Source of the DNA: a virus | Strand: one strand, 5' to 3' | Virus record (IMG/VR): IMGVR_UViG_3300042542_000857 | Coordinates: 1-20,293 of that record | Length of the DNA stretch: 20,293 nucleotides | Part shown: piece after piece, positions 5,756-13,113 of the stretch | Numbering within the stretch: the stretch's first letter is position 1 | Layout: every line of letters begins with the position of its first letter | The notes under the pieces: model-generated | The model's database searches: none | The model's input: the letters and a program-made list of their open reading frames with translations, nothing else | What the model was told of the DNA's origin: nothing | Position numbers and translations under genes: made by a program

Positions 5756-8085
5756 TACGCAATACCTGCTCTCCATGAAGTGCCATTCATGCGTTCATAA
5801 TCTTTCAAAACCTTTACGATCGAGCGGCCCACAGCCACACCATCAGTTCCGATACCAGCGTTCACAGTAACATTTATGTTTGTTTGAGAGCCAGGGTTGT
5901 CGTAAGCCGAGCCGATAGCTGCCTCGCCAAACATCATGTCCACTAGAGGCGCAAGAAACGACTTGTTTGTTCCGGCAACACCAACAATGCCATCCATAAA
6001 CGCTGTCTTGAACGACTTAGCCAAAGTCTTAGCAGCTTTTACAAGCTCCGAGTCAGCTTGCAAAATACCCTCAATAAGACCCTTAGATAGATCTAAGCCA
6101 GCACCATACATAACCTGAGCTGCTTCTTCACCTATACCAGCACCCGTATTAGCTAAATCACCAAAAAGACCATTCAATTCATTTACGGCCGCTTGACCAC
6201 CTTGAACAAGAGCCTCAGCAACAGCGGCACCCTGCTCAATACCGCCACCTAGAATCTGCTGATACAACTCAGAAGAAATGTTCATTGCGCGCAAAGCTTC
6301 AAGGTTCTTAGCAAAGTCTTTAGTCTTACTGAGAATGTCGCGGAACTTACCAATGATGTCAGCAGCCGAAGCTACACCCTTGACAGTTGAAGTCAAAGTA
6401 GTCTGAAACTTACCAACCATGTAAGTAACAGTCTTAGTTATTTCTCCGGCAGAGTCACTAAGCAATGAAGACAAGTTTCCAAAACCGATAACAGCAGCCT
6501 TAGTGTCAGCGATCAGAGCCTTACCAAGCGAATACTTCTTGAGAAGGTTGTCACGCTCACGACCAATCTGCGCCATCTCGGTCTTGACCGTATTCGCATA
6601 ATCTGTAAAAGCCTTAGCTGCCGATTTAGTAATAAAGTTTTTATCCAAGCCTTCTTGGACAAGATCAGTAATTTTCTTGAAAGATTCAACAACAGCAGAT
6701 TCAAACTTGCCAAGTTCACGCTGAACAAAAGTCGCAGGAAAAATGTTTTGCAAAGCTGCGCGAATTGCTCTAATCCAATCAAACATGCCATTATCAACGC
6801 TTTTAGGATCTGGCTTTGGAATAGTTAGATCAACCTCGAAATCCCACTCCCAGGCTTCGCTCTCAAGCTTGAATCCATAAATCTGTTCGATAAGTTCATT
6901 GAGTTTTGCGTCAATACCATCAACGCCCTCGCCAAATGTTTTAGTGAACCAATCAAACATGGATCCGGCAGGGCCGAACATCCACTCAAATAGTTCACCA
7001 AGTTTTTTCATCAACAAACCAATAAGAATGGCAACAATCTTGATCGGCATAAGGATCATTTTGACGATTGTTCCAATAGCTCCGAGAGCTTTGATAATGA
7101 TGTCAAAAACAGGCTGTATCATTGCCCACAAACCATAAAACAACGGTGCAATCGTAGTGAACAAGTAATACATCACATCAGCGACAGGTTGCATCAAGTT
7201 ACCAACCATAGTGATGACTTCGCCAAGAATCTTACCCATTGGTGCAAACAACATTTGCAAAGATTTACCCAAAGTGTTGAACACAGGTTGCCAAGCTTTT
7301 TGAATACCTGGCATTGCTTGCCGGAAATACGCAATAAAGTTTGCAACAGGCTTTAGAAGCGGCTGACCAAACGCAGCTTGAGTATCTTTCAAAGCACCAT
7401 TGAGTTTTGCTTGCTGTGCAAAGAGGTTGTCTGATTGCCTACCAAACGCACCCATAGCGTCACCAGCACGAGAATAGAGCAACTCCATACGGGCAACCAT
7501 TTGAGCCTGAAGCAACTCAACACCAGTTAGATGACTCAAACCCTTAGAGGCCACAAGAGCGTTTACTTCAGCCTGTTTCATGGCAACACCGAACTTTTCA
7601 ATCGGGTCATACTCACCACGGAACAAAGCGGTCATAGCAACAAGAGCTTCAGAAACATCGTAACCATAAGTAGCCGCAAGGTCAGAACCCAAAGTCGTAA
7701 GACGCTGTGACTCTTCCGAAACCTCACCCATTTCGAAGCCAGCTTGTTTCAGCACCGAACCAATAAAGGTAATAGATTTAGCCGCATCAACCTGCGACAA
7801 ACCAATCTTGTTAGCGTTCTCAATAAACTTTTCAACTGCAGCTGAAGCGTCACCAAAAATAGTTTCAACAGCGATCATTCCACGCTGAAGATCACGAGCC
7901 TGGTTGATAGCTTCTTCCATAAAGTTGCCAGCTGACATACCCCCCAAGCCACCGCCAACACCGCCACCAATACCACCAGCCATGTCTTTCATAGAAGCAC
8001 CAAGTGCTTTTATAGAACGACCAGCATCATCAACGCCCTTAGAGCTAAAAGCCGACAGAATCGGAACAATAATCTTTCCAGCCAT
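5755..8085 (-). CDS. Tape measure protein
   Basis: This is the longest gene in the window (776 residues), and its sequence is mostly helical with Ala, Gly and Lys richness, as expected for a tape measure that sets tail length and carries proteins to the host membrane. A glycine-rich linker (about 37 to 53) follows the N-terminus. Residues 60 to 240 resemble the conserved N-terminal region of phage tape measures (AAKSITFIGSVLKQAG, then YGYDVSEALVAMTALFRGEYD). A long hydrophobic stretch, about 276 to 360, could insert in the membrane. At about 1.5 angstrom per residue the tail would be near 116 nm, an inference from other phages. The ATG overlaps the preceding stop as TAATG. AAAGGA lies rather far upstream, so translation may depend on coupling. 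Confidence 0.93.
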   Translation of the reverse strand: MAGKIIVPILSAFSSKGVDDAGRSIKALGASMKDMAGGIGGGVGGGLGGMSAGNFMEEAINQARDLQRGMIAVETIFGDASAAVEKFIENANKIGLSQVDAAKSITFIGSVLKQAGFEMGEVSEESQRLTTLGSDLAATYGYDVSEALVAMTALFRGEYDPIEKFGVAMKQAEVNALVASKGLSHLTGVELLQAQMVARMELLYSRAGDAMGAFGRQSDNLFAQQAKLNGALKDTQAAFGQPLLKPVANFIAYFRQAMPGIQKAWQPVFNTLGKSLQMLFAPMGKILGEVITMVGNLMQPVADVMYYLFTTIAPLFYGLWAMIQPVFDIIIKALGAIGTIVKMILMPIKIVAILIGLLMKKLGELFEWMFGPAGSMFDWFTKTFGEGVDGIDAKLNELIEQIYGFKLESEAWEWDFEVDLTIPKPDPKSVDNGMFDWIRAIRAALQNIFPATFVQRELGKFESAVVESFKKITDLVQEGLDKNFITKSAAKAFTDYANTVKTEMAQIGRERDNLLKKYSLGKALIADTKAAVIGFGNLSSLLSDSAGEITKTVTYMVGKFQTTLTSTVKGVASAADIIGKFRDILSKTKDFAKNLEALRAMNISSELYQQILGGGIEQGAAVAEALVQGGQAAVNELNGLFGDLANTGAGIGEEAAQVMYGAGLDLSKGLIEGILQADSELVKAAKTLAKSFKTAFMDGIVGVAGTNKSFLAPLVDMMFGEAAIGSAYDNPGSQTNINVTVNAGIGTDGVAVGRSIVKVLKDYERMNGTSWRAGIA

Positions 8086-8831
8086 TAGCGGGTCTTCATC
8101 CTTTCGTTGATGAACTTATTAGCCTGACGAATCACATCATTTATCTGATAACGAACATTTGGCAAATGCTTGTTTGCTGTAGGCCAAATCCAACGCGACG
8201 CATCGCCCTTCAAAACACCTTTACCTCGGTTCAAAGCTTTGATCATGCCCATACCCTGACCGTTGATCCGGTGACGGCGTTTCACACGCACACCACGCTG
8301 ACTGTATTCATACTCACGAGTAACAGGTCGCTTATTGACCCATTTCTTGCTACGACCAGCCATGTCAGCCATAACCACAGCTGCGTTATCCACATCAACT
8401 TTGACAATAGACATTTGCCCATACTGCCCAATCTTTTTGAACGATCGAGCCTTCGTCAAACGAATCGTAGTATGACGAGGTTGAATGTTTCCATTTTGAG
8501 CATTAGCTGACCATGACAGACGACCAGGCACGACAACAGGCGCAAAACCTGAAACATTCTTAGCCCCACGCACATGCACACCAGAAGTCGGATGCGTCTT
8601 AGGAATAGCCCTAGAAATAGCCGTTCGCATCGGTGAAGCAATCTTTTTGAAGTTGCGCTTCATGTCACGAGCATATTGCGGTTCAATCTTGTTGATCTCA
8701 CGCAACAAATCACGCCAATCAGTAAAAGCAATGTAACCAACAACTGACGGCTTTTTGTTATCGTCAAGCGCACCACGAATGATCTGTCCGGCAACAAGCC
8801 TAAGAACCGCCGCAGCAAGTGGTGCAACCAT
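8085..8831 (-). CDS. Basic tail protein, possibly HK97 gp10-like tail completion
   Basis: This 248-residue protein is strongly basic, with many Arg and Lys from residue 50 to the end. It has a hydrophobic N-terminus (about 1 to 20), a helical region (38 to 75) and a middle part with short beta strands. Its length and basic character recall gp10-like tail completion proteins, but those normally lie before the major tail gene, and here the gene sits between the chaperone and the tape measure. The ATG at 8831 has a clear TAGGAGA, and a terminator hairpin lies just upstream of it (8865 to 8894), so readthrough or a separate promoter must supply it. I cannot assign a firm function. A tail-shaft or tape-measure-associated structural role is the most likely reading. 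Confidence 0.55.
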   Translation of the reverse strand: MVAPLAAAVLRLVAGQIIRGALDDNKKPSVVGYIAFTDWRDLLREINKIEPQYARDMKRNFKKIASPMRTAISRAIPKTHPTSGVHVRGAKNVSGFAPVVVPGRLSWSANAQNGNIQPRHTTIRLTKARSFKKIGQYGQMSIVKVDVDNAAVVMADMAGRSKKWVNKRPVTREYEYSQRGVRVKRRHRINGQGMGMIKALNRGKGVLKGDASRWIWPTANKHLPNVRYQINDVIRQANKFINERMKTR

Positions 8832-8864
8832 GATTATCTCCTACCGCACAATTCTACCCAAAAT

Positions 8865-8894
8865 AAAGAAAGCCCCCCGAAGGGAGCTTTCTTT
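8865..8894 (-). terminator. Intrinsic terminator after the tail assembly chaperone
   Basis: A nine-base-pair stem (8865 to 8873 with 8886 to 8894), one mismatch and three G-C pairs close a four-base loop, which reads UUCG on the minus strand, an exceptionally stable tetraloop closed by C-G. On the minus strand the stem ends in UUU followed by AUUUU. On the plus strand five T follow as well, so it could stop transcription from both sides. It begins directly at the stop codon of the frameshifted chaperone (8895 to 8897) and precedes the gp10-like gene. It probably lowers expression of the tape measure and later genes relative to the major tail protein. Confidence 0.8.
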
Positions 8895-9298
8895 TTACTG
8901 CGGTCGCTTCTGGTTACGGGACACTAAATAACGGCCCATAGTCCACAACATTCGTTCGCTCTCCTGCAAAAGCACAGAAGGTGCGATACCTGTTTCACAA
9001 GCAACTGACGCAATGAACCAATGAACTGACTCATCGCCCAGACCTACTATTTTGGGTCTGTGTCACTCGCCCCAACAGTTGAAATGGTTTCCATCCAAGA
9101 ATCGAAATCCTTGTCAGTAGCCTTAGAGCGAGTTTCACTTGCCCAAGCCAAGAAACACAAATGCGTGAACTTCAAGTTCTTTTCCAAAGTAGCAACCGAA
9201 AGGTCATACTTAGCTTCGAACTTGACGAGATCTGCAGCTGAACAAGAAACTTCCTTGCTCTCACCGGATAGAAACTCAATGCGTAGGTTGATTTTCAC
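8895..9298 (-). CDS. Tail assembly chaperone, long form by -1 frameshift
   Basis: Ribosomes that slip back one base at 9050 to 9056 read past the short-form stop and continue for 51 residues to a TAA at 8895. Base 9050 is read twice. The added part runs from IVGLGDES through ETGIAPSVLLQE to SRNQKRPQ and contains WTMGRYL, like the C-terminal parts of other phage chaperones. The fused product is 134 residues. In many long-tailed phages a G/GT-type pair is made this way. Both forms bind the tape measure and recruit major tail subunits, and neither is in the finished virion. The extension has no good start codon of its own near its beginning, which supports frameshifting over a separate gene. Confidence 0.85.
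9047..9298 (-). CDS. Tail assembly chaperone, short form
   Basis: This 83-residue protein is the zero-frame product. It starts with GTG at 9298, preceded by AAGGA, and ends at a TAG directly after the slippery heptamer. The N-terminus (KINLRIEFLSGESKEV) looks like a beta hairpin and the rest is helical, as in short chaperones of siphoviruses. It lies just downstream of the major tail gene and before the tape measure, the standard location. The ratio of short to long form matters for tail assembly in known systems, where the long form is a minority product. Confidence 0.85.
   Translation of the reverse strand: MKINLRIEFLSGESKEVSCSAADLVKFEAKYDLSVATLEKNLKFTHLCFLAWASETRSKATDKDFDSWMETISTVGASDTDPK
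9050..9056 (-). promoter_or_regulatory. Programmed -1 ribosomal frameshift site CCCAAAA
   Basis: The zero-frame codons are GAC CCA AAA TAG, so the heptamer is C CCA AAA, a perfect X XXY YYZ slip site placed immediately before the stop. After slippage the anticodons re-pair on CCC and AAA, and reading continues with ATA GTA GGT. A stop codon next to the site is known to favour slippage. No obvious long stem-loop or pseudoknot was recognised in the next 40 bases. Confidence 0.88.
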
Positions 9299-9312
9299 TT
9301 TTTTTCCTTAGA

Positions 9313-9726
9313 TTAGGCTGTTGCGCGTGATACGGTGCCGCTGGTAGGCCATGTGACCGACAAGGTAGCGATGTCGCCAACCGAAGCCGAGTATGGCTGA
9401 TACTGCGAAACCAAGCATACAGCGGTGTAGGCAGGGTTAGTTGCCGATACTGCGGTGCTAGTCGGGGTGATAACAACAGTAGCGTATGAGCCACCGCTGA
9501 AAAGAGGGTAGAGGGTTGCATCAACAGCTGCAGCACCAAAGTCCTGGAAGAAGTTTAGGGTTACAGAACCCGACTTCAAGCCAGCAACGCGAGTGCGCCA
9601 TCCGCCACCAAAAGCGGTGGTTTCAAGTTCATCTGATGATAGGTCAAGAGTTGCCGACTGAAGAGAACTCGAAAGGTTCGTTCCGTTTACGGTAATCTTG
9701 TGGTCTGTGGCTGCGTAAACTGCCAA
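9313..9726 (-). CDS. Major tail protein
   Basis: This 137-residue protein is beta-rich with the familiar beginning HKITVNGTNLSSSLQSATLDLSSDELETTAFG (residues 9 to 40, described by its parts), followed by WRTRVAGLKSGSVTLNFFQDF and a C-terminal SVTWPTSGTV. This pattern of a short N-terminal strand set, an ELETTAFG loop and a GSVTL strand is typical of small phage tail tube proteins. It forms the rings of the tail tube. The start is TTG at 9726 with AAGGAG five bases upstream. No ATG is close by, and an upstream stop limits the frame. It lies between the tail terminator and the chaperone, as expected. The TTG start on a highly expressed gene is notable but well supported by the ribosome site. 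Confidence 0.9.
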   Translation of the reverse strand: MAVYAATDHKITVNGTNLSSSLQSATLDLSSDELETTAFGGGWRTRVAGLKSGSVTLNFFQDFGAAAVDATLYPLFSGGSYATVVITPTSTAVSATNPAYTAVCLVSQYQPYSASVGDIATLSVTWPTSGTVSRATA

Positions 9727-9735
9727 TTTGACTCC

Positions 9736-10143
9736 TTAGTTAGCTTGGACAACACAGGTAAACTCTGCTGCCAAATAGGTTGTTTCTCCGATGGTGGTTG
9801 AGCCGTAGTTTCTCATGTCAGTCACGATCAGGTCAAAAACTTTTCCCGATAATGTCCTATTTGATTCTATCGCACTCTTGATACTAGACGATCCCGTTGG
9901 TGAACAGTAGTCGTCAAGCTTGTTTTGTGCCGTTCTGGAATCAGCCATGCCCACAACCAGGGTGATTGTGAAGCTGTATGTGTTGAGTCCGTTGTTGAAC
10001 GATTTGTGATACTCCACATTTTCTGGAGTAATGATTGCGTAAGGCGGATTGACTTGAGCAGGGATCACTCCGCTGGAACGCAAACCTAGAACTGTCAAAA
10101 GGTTCGTGGCAATGCCATCACGGATCTCTGTAAGAGTAGGCAT
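9736..10143 (-). CDS. Tail terminator-like protein (gpU role)
   Basis: This 135-residue protein starts MPTLTEIRDGIATNLLTVLG and continues with alternating beta strands (YSFTITLVVGMADSRTAQNKLDDY at about 56 to 79) and a final strand TYLAAEFTCVVQAN. The layout of an N-terminal helix, a beta sheet, a middle helix and a last strand fits the tail terminator fold of siphoviruses, which caps the tail tube and joins it to the head. Its location between the head-tail connector and the major tail protein supports this. The ATG overlaps the preceding stop as TAATG, and TAAGG lies somewhat far upstream. Sequence conservation in this family is low, so position carries much of the weight. Confidence 0.72.
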   Translation of the reverse strand: MPTLTEIRDGIATNLLTVLGLRSSGVIPAQVNPPYAIITPENVEYHKSFNNGLNTYSFTITLVVGMADSRTAQNKLDDYCSPTGSSSIKSAIESNRTLSGKVFDLIVTDMRNYGSTTIGETTYLAAEFTCVVQAN

Positions 10144-10754
10144 TAGTAATACTGCCTTAGAGTCCGGTAAGGATCTACCAGCATTGCTACATCAGGGTCA
10201 ATGCGTGTGCCGACACGAATAAAGCCGAGATCAGGGCTTGATAGAACGCCTAGAGGCGATTCGTTGCGTTTGAACACGCGAGCAGCTTGCAAAATCGTTG
10301 CCTGTTTGATCGCAATAGGCACAGCAGACCAGCCCCAAGTGCCTGTGATTCTCACGCAAGCTTCTTGAACATTTATAGGGAACAGTTTGTCATCTACGGC
10401 TCGCAAAGCAGTCGTAGGCCATCCGGTAATGCCACCAGACACATTGTTGAGTGGTTCTTTCTGATAATCAGTAGAAGTCCACACATTGTCGTAAACAGCG
10501 TCAAGATCGTCAGCGGTAGCCACTTCAGTAATCGTGATGGCATCGTCAATAACCGTGTAGTAGTTGGTGTCTGCAACAAAGTAGCGTGTGGCAGTTCCGG
10601 CGTTGTAAAAGTAACGCCCTGCGTAAGTGTCTAATGCCCGCGACGAAGATTCGATTGCCAACTCTATGAGAGTGTCGTCAATAGTGTCAGCGGATGGGAT
10701 GCGTAAAGCAGCTTTGACCTCAGCCAAAGTTGCATAACCGTTAGTGATTGCCAC
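10143..10754 (-). CDS. Head-tail connector (gp6/gp15-like adaptor)
   Basis: This 203-residue protein begins ITNGYATLAEVKAALRIPSA and DTLIELAIESSSRALDTYAGR (about 3 to 22 and 28 to 48), the usual opening of phage connector proteins that dock under the portal. The central part is beta-rich (YFVADTNYYTVIDDAITITEV). The end is helical, with PIAIKQATILQAARVFKRNESPLG near 146 to 169. It starts with GTG at 10754 with AAGGAG five bases upstream. In most siphoviruses this gene follows the capsid gene directly. Here three carbohydrate genes stand between them. Confidence 0.82.
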   Translation of the reverse strand: MAITNGYATLAEVKAALRIPSADTIDDTLIELAIESSSRALDTYAGRYFYNAGTATRYFVADTNYYTVIDDAITITEVATADDLDAVYDNVWTSTDYQKEPLNNVSGGITGWPTTALRAVDDKLFPINVQEACVRITGTWGWSAVPIAIKQATILQAARVFKRNESPLGVLSSPDLGFIRVGTRIDPDVAMLVDPYRTLRQYY

Positions 10755-10772
10755 AAAAACTCCTTACCAAGT

Positions 10773-11201
10773 CTATTTTACTTGCTCAACAATACGCTTC
10801 TTCAGATCGGTCGTAGAGATGCCTGAAGTGTAGGGAATGTAGCACAAGCTAATGTCACGCTCGTCAAGCCAATCCTGATCAAACTGCATCTGTTTGTAAT
10901 AGTCACGCCTAGCCCAATCTGAGCCAATGATCACAAAGTCTGGTGCCGCTAACTCAATCGCAATCTTAGAATCCGCCCCGCCAACATTCGGCACAACGGC
11001 ATCCACATACTTGCAACCCAACAACACAGCCTCACGCTCTGCATACGACATGACAGGCGAACGACCCTTATAGGCTTTGATGAACTCGTCAGTATTGAGC
11101 GAAACAGTCACAGAGCCGACTAGCGCACATTTCCTCAGAAACGCTACATGGCCTGAGTGAAACAGGTCGAATGTCCCGCCTGTGTAAACTTTCAGTCCCA
11201 T
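10773..11201 (-). CDS. TagD-like nucleotidyltransferase (cytidylyltransferase family)
   Basis: This 142-residue protein has the complete catalytic layout of the small cytidylyltransferase family: YTGGTFDLFHSGH at residues 6 to 18 with the HxGH motif (H15 to H18), and GISTTDL at about 127 to 133, the ISTT signature that binds the nucleotide phosphates. Family members join CTP (or another NTP) to a phosphorylated alcohol or sugar, such as glycerol-3-phosphate or a heptose phosphate, to give an activated donor. The exact substrate cannot be read here. The ATG overlaps the end of the glycosyltransferase gene by ten bases and has AAGGGA at six bases. Together with two glycosyltransferases it probably supplies an activated precursor for virion or host surface modification. 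Confidence 0.9.
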   Translation of the reverse strand: MGLKVYTGGTFDLFHSGHVAFLRKCALVGSVTVSLNTDEFIKAYKGRSPVMSYAEREAVLLGCKYVDAVVPNVGGADSKIAIELAAPDFVIIGSDWARRDYYKQMQFDQDWLDERDISLCYIPYTSGISTTDLKKRIVEQVK

Positions 11202-11839
11202 CGGTTATCCCTTCGCACTTGCAAACTCCAGACACCTTCGGAGTAATCTTCTTCTTCGGTTTTTTTGTGAAGAAGAGCTTGATTCTTTCCATAAGTGCGA
11301 CCATTAGCTGCCTCAAATCCTGAGTTCAAAGTTGAACTGTTGTCATGGTTTACTTTAGCGTCAATCCATTTAGGTTCGAACCCTGCGTGTTTGATCCGGC
11401 GTTCCATGTCGTTGTCATCGAAATACAGCGGATAGAAACGCTCGTCATACAGCCCAACCTTAGCGACTACTTGCTCGCCAAAGATTGCACAAGACCAATG
11501 CGGAATAATGCTTGGAAAGCTGATCGTTTCAGGCGAAGCTTCCTGACTGATTTTTTCTAACGATCCAGGTGCAAACCATGCGTCATCGTTCACTAGCACC
11601 CAATACGGAGCATAAGGCGTGGACTTGATAATGAGATTCCATGCACCGACAAGACCCAAGCCAAACGGGATAGGCAACACCCACACATGGGTGACATTCT
11701 CGTTCTCTGGTGGTAGGTATGTTCCTGTGCCAGAGTTGTCAATAATGACGAGATGCTCCACAGGATAGTCAATAGACTTCACCAAGCGATCTGCAAGGTC
11801 AAACCTATTTACTGTTGCAAAGCCGATGACCGGAATCAT
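11192..11839 (-). CDS. GT2-like glycosyltransferase (GT-A fold)
   Basis: This 215-residue protein starts MIPVIGFATVNR and shows GT-A features: a VIIDNSG strand-turn (31 to 37) for nucleotide binding, VLVNDDAWFAPGSL (81 to 94) containing the acidic DD pair that serves as the DxD metal site, and YFDDNDMERRIKHAGF (139 to 154), the usual acceptor-side acidic block. I chose ATG 11839 because it forms an ATGA overlap with the stop of the preceding glycosyltransferase. The open frame extends 14 residues further back, inside that gene, without a ribosome site. The family moves a sugar from a nucleotide donor to an acceptor. The acceptor may be a capsid or tail protein, inferred from the location among structural genes. 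Confidence 0.88.
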   Translation of the reverse strand: MIPVIGFATVNRFDLADRLVKSIDYPVEHLVIIDNSGTGTYLPPENENVTHVWVLPIPFGLGLVGAWNLIIKSTPYAPYWVLVNDDAWFAPGSLEKISQEASPETISFPSIIPHWSCAIFGEQVVAKVGLYDERFYPLYFDDNDMERRIKHAGFEPKWIDAKVNHDNSSTLNSGFEAANGRTYGKNQALLHKKTEEEDYSEGVWSLQVRRDNRWD

Positions 11840-13017
11840 GCAAGCAACGCATCCAGAGCAGGAATCCAATGCTTTTTCCAAACAGCCTCAACATCAAACT
11901 GTTGTGCAAAGTCAATGCAAACTTGTGAGCGACCTCTAGGTGCGTCATACGCTTTGTTCAAAGCATCCACGATAGATGGCACAAGCGGAATAGACCACCA
12001 AGCATCCTGACCACTATCCCAAGTTGGTTGCCCTTCGACAAGGAAGCAATCTTCAGCAACAAGGTCAGGGGTAGCTGCCCAATTAGAACCGATGACACGA
12101 GTTCCGACTGCCTGGGCCTCAACCGTGGGAACGCCAAAGCCTTCACCGTAAGAAGTGACAAGCATTACATCCATAGCCGTCATCAAAGCGGCCACCTGAT
12201 CGGTTTCCATACCGTAACGGTAATCAACAAGGTTAGGGAATCGCACAGAGTCTTGAGGAATACCTACAGCTTCGCAAAGCTTCAACAGATTCCAGCCACC
12301 TGCGGCACCAAGCGGATCGGTGTGTAGGTAAAGCTTGGCATCAGGGTGGTCTTTTAGAAAGATGCTAAAAGCAAGCAGGTTCTCGCTAAACGCTTTACGG
12401 TGAACAAGTCCAGATGCTTTGTTCGCAGCTACCATGCCAACCACAAAGTCATCATCGTTGAAACTTAGATACTGACGAGTAGGCACACCGCTGATCTCGT
12501 AAGTCGGTTTCATCGCTTTCGTGTCAATAGCGTGTGGCACATAAAGACAGTCAATGCCTTTCTCCTGCATTTGACGCTGACCATGCGGTGACATAGCGAT
12601 CGGTGTCACATTAGGTTTACGCAACCACGCCTCAACCTTTGGTGGCATCGTGATGTGGTCTAGTGGAGTCCATGAGGCGATCCGGCGCATCCTGTCCCAA
12701 GCTGCACCCTTCAACACCCAAACATCGTAGAGCGTGATCATTAGGTCAGTTAGACCAGGGTGCTGACTTAGGAAGTGGTGGTGGTTCATTGGCCCTACAT
12801 CGTTAGAGTAAGGTTCAAAGCCACGAGCATAGTGAGGGATGACACCGTGTGGTGTTTCTAAAGTCGTGTTGCGACCCTCAACACCATAGTTAGAAATAGC
12901 TGCGGTCGCATAGCCATCACGCACAAGACGATCAACAAGATAACCAGCCTGAACACCGTAACCCGTTGGCTGATACGGGCTATTCGACCAAACCGTTACT
13001 GCACCCTTTTTAGACAT
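11836..13017 (-). CDS. GT4-like glycosyltransferase (GT-B fold)
   Basis: This 393-residue protein has the C-terminal donor site of GT4 enzymes: SYGEGFGVPTVEAQAVG at about 289 to 305 with the E292-x7-E300 pair, preceded by VVGMVAANK and RKAF (192 to 210) holding basic residues that can contact the nucleotide phosphates. The N-terminal half (WSNSPYQPTGYGVQAGYL, 10 to 27) has the glycine-rich acceptor-domain loop. The start at 13017 has AAAGG seven bases upstream. An open frame reaches 13110, but it would cross the terminator stem and has no ribosome site, so the shorter form is right. The gene begins 42 bases after the capsid-gene terminator and overlaps the next glycosyltransferase gene by four bases. 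Confidence 0.9.
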   Translation of the reverse strand: MSKKGAVTVWSNSPYQPTGYGVQAGYLVDRLVRDGYATAAISNYGVEGRNTTLETPHGVIPHYARGFEPYSNDVGPMNHHHFLSQHPGLTDLMITLYDVWVLKGAAWDRMRRIASWTPLDHITMPPKVEAWLRKPNVTPIAMSPHGQRQMQEKGIDCLYVPHAIDTKAMKPTYEISGVPTRQYLSFNDDDFVVGMVAANKASGLVHRKAFSENLLAFSIFLKDHPDAKLYLHTDPLGAAGGWNLLKLCEAVGIPQDSVRFPNLVDYRYGMETDQVAALMTAMDVMLVTSYGEGFGVPTVEAQAVGTRVIGSNWAATPDLVAEDCFLVEGQPTWDSGQDAWWSIPLVPSIVDALNKAYDAPRGRSQVCIDFAQQFDVEAVWKKHWIPALDALLA

Positions 13018-13058
13018 TGAAGAACCTTTCGTAGTAGGTGGTTCTAGCCTAGCAAAAA

Positions 13059-13098
13059 GAACACCCCCCAGAGTCCTACGCAACTCTGAGGGGTGTTC
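13059..13098 (-). terminator. Strong intrinsic terminator after the major capsid gene
   Basis: Sixteen bases (13059 to 13074) pair with 13083 to 13098, with one G-U wobble and an eight-base loop, and on the minus strand the stem is followed by five U (13058 to 13054). It starts 15 bases after the capsid stop codon. It should end most transcripts from the capsid promoter and leave the glycosylation cassette at a lower level. Confidence 0.9.
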
Positions 13099-13113
13099 AG
13101 TCTTGGGCAAGTT

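Noticed and set aside
5756-5776. Longer start for the minor tail protein at 5776.
   Set aside because: No ribosome site precedes it, and the seven added residues duplicate coding space of the tape measure. The TAATG start at 5755 matches the pattern of other junctions.
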